The translations under genes were made by a program, and so were the position numbers. DNA of 5,163 nt, taken from a candidate division NC10 bacterium SPGG6. Its GTDB lineage: Bacteria > Methylomirabilota > Methylomirabilia > Methylomirabilales > CSP1-5. Below the pieces are notes generated by a model. The model was not told the origin of the DNA. It made no database searches and was given only the letters and a program-made list of their open reading frames with translations. Positions 5,130 to 5,163 of the stretch are shown here, piece by piece; position 1 is the first letter of the stretch; every line of letters begins with the position of its first letter. The DNA lies in assembly GCA_001643535.1 (NCBI GenBank), contig LXTG01000099.1, positions 1 through 5,163 on the forward strand. Reading direction: 5' to 3'.

Positions 5130-5163
5130 ATCCGCTCAAGGTCCTCCGGCGTATCGACGCCGA
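5099..5163 (-). CDS. kdsB: CMP-Kdo synthetase (3-deoxy-manno-octulosonate cytidylyltransferase), C-terminal end only
   Basis: Only the last 20 complete codons before a TGA stop are in the window; the rest lies beyond the right edge. The readable tail is GVDTPEDLERIERMVTANKR. The GVDTPEDLER motif is the conserved C-terminal strand-loop-helix of KdsB, which joins CMP from CTP to Kdo, releasing pyrophosphate, in the cytoplasm. The position directly upstream of pyrG, in a cluster that also has kdsA, supports this over other nucleotidyltransferases that share a similar 'vDTPEDL' ending. The final codons (about VTANKR) and the stop fall inside a degenerate 7-base repeat tract, so the exact C-terminus may differ from that of relatives. 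The stop is 31 bases upstream of the pyrG start, consistent with cotranscription. The identification rests on a short stretch plus context. Confidence 0.82.
   Translation of the reverse strand, partial: GVDTPEDLERIERMVTANKR

Overview
The window reads as one stretch of a bacterial chromosome with every supported gene on the minus strand. In transcription order, from high to low coordinates, the genes are: the last codons of kdsB (CMP-Kdo synthetase), a complete pyrG (CTP synthase), a small class I SAM-dependent methyltransferase of unknown substrate, a complete kdsA (Kdo-8-phosphate synthase), and a complete MsbA-type ABC exporter that ends 17 bases before the left edge. Nothing on the plus strand looks real; the long plus-strand open frames lie antisense to these well-conserved genes.

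The genes fit together. KdsA makes Kdo-8-phosphate, the eight-carbon sugar precursor of the lipopolysaccharide inner core. KdsB activates Kdo with CTP, and PyrG makes that CTP from UTP. MsbA flips the finished lipid A-core across the inner membrane. The methyltransferase lies between pyrG and kdsA and overlaps neither, but its stop is only 2 bases from the kdsA start, so it is very probably cotranscribed and may act on a cell-envelope substrate. The usual partners kdsD, kdsC and the lptC/lptA genes, often found next to kdsA, are absent from the window; kdsA is followed directly by msbA.

The organism is a Gram-negative (LPS-making) bacterium with GC-rich DNA. The kdsB-pyrG-kdsA order is familiar from deltaproteobacteria and related deep lineages. 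The combination of that order, the metal-dependent KdsA type and heptamer-rich spacers would suit a deltaproteobacterium or a candidate lineage such as NC10/Methylomirabilota, but this is inference and the genus cannot be named.

The most unusual signal is in the gaps between genes. The kdsB-pyrG and kdsA-msbA spacers are built from degenerate 7-base tandem units. In both cases the units run into the 3' end of the upstream gene and supply its stop codon. The 17 bases after msbA hint at the same thing. The pyrG-methyltransferase spacer has no such units, but holds a strong Shine-Dalgarno-like run that is too far from any start codon, with a small hairpin in between. I see no tRNA, rRNA, CRISPR array, insertion sequence or convincing terminator or promoter.
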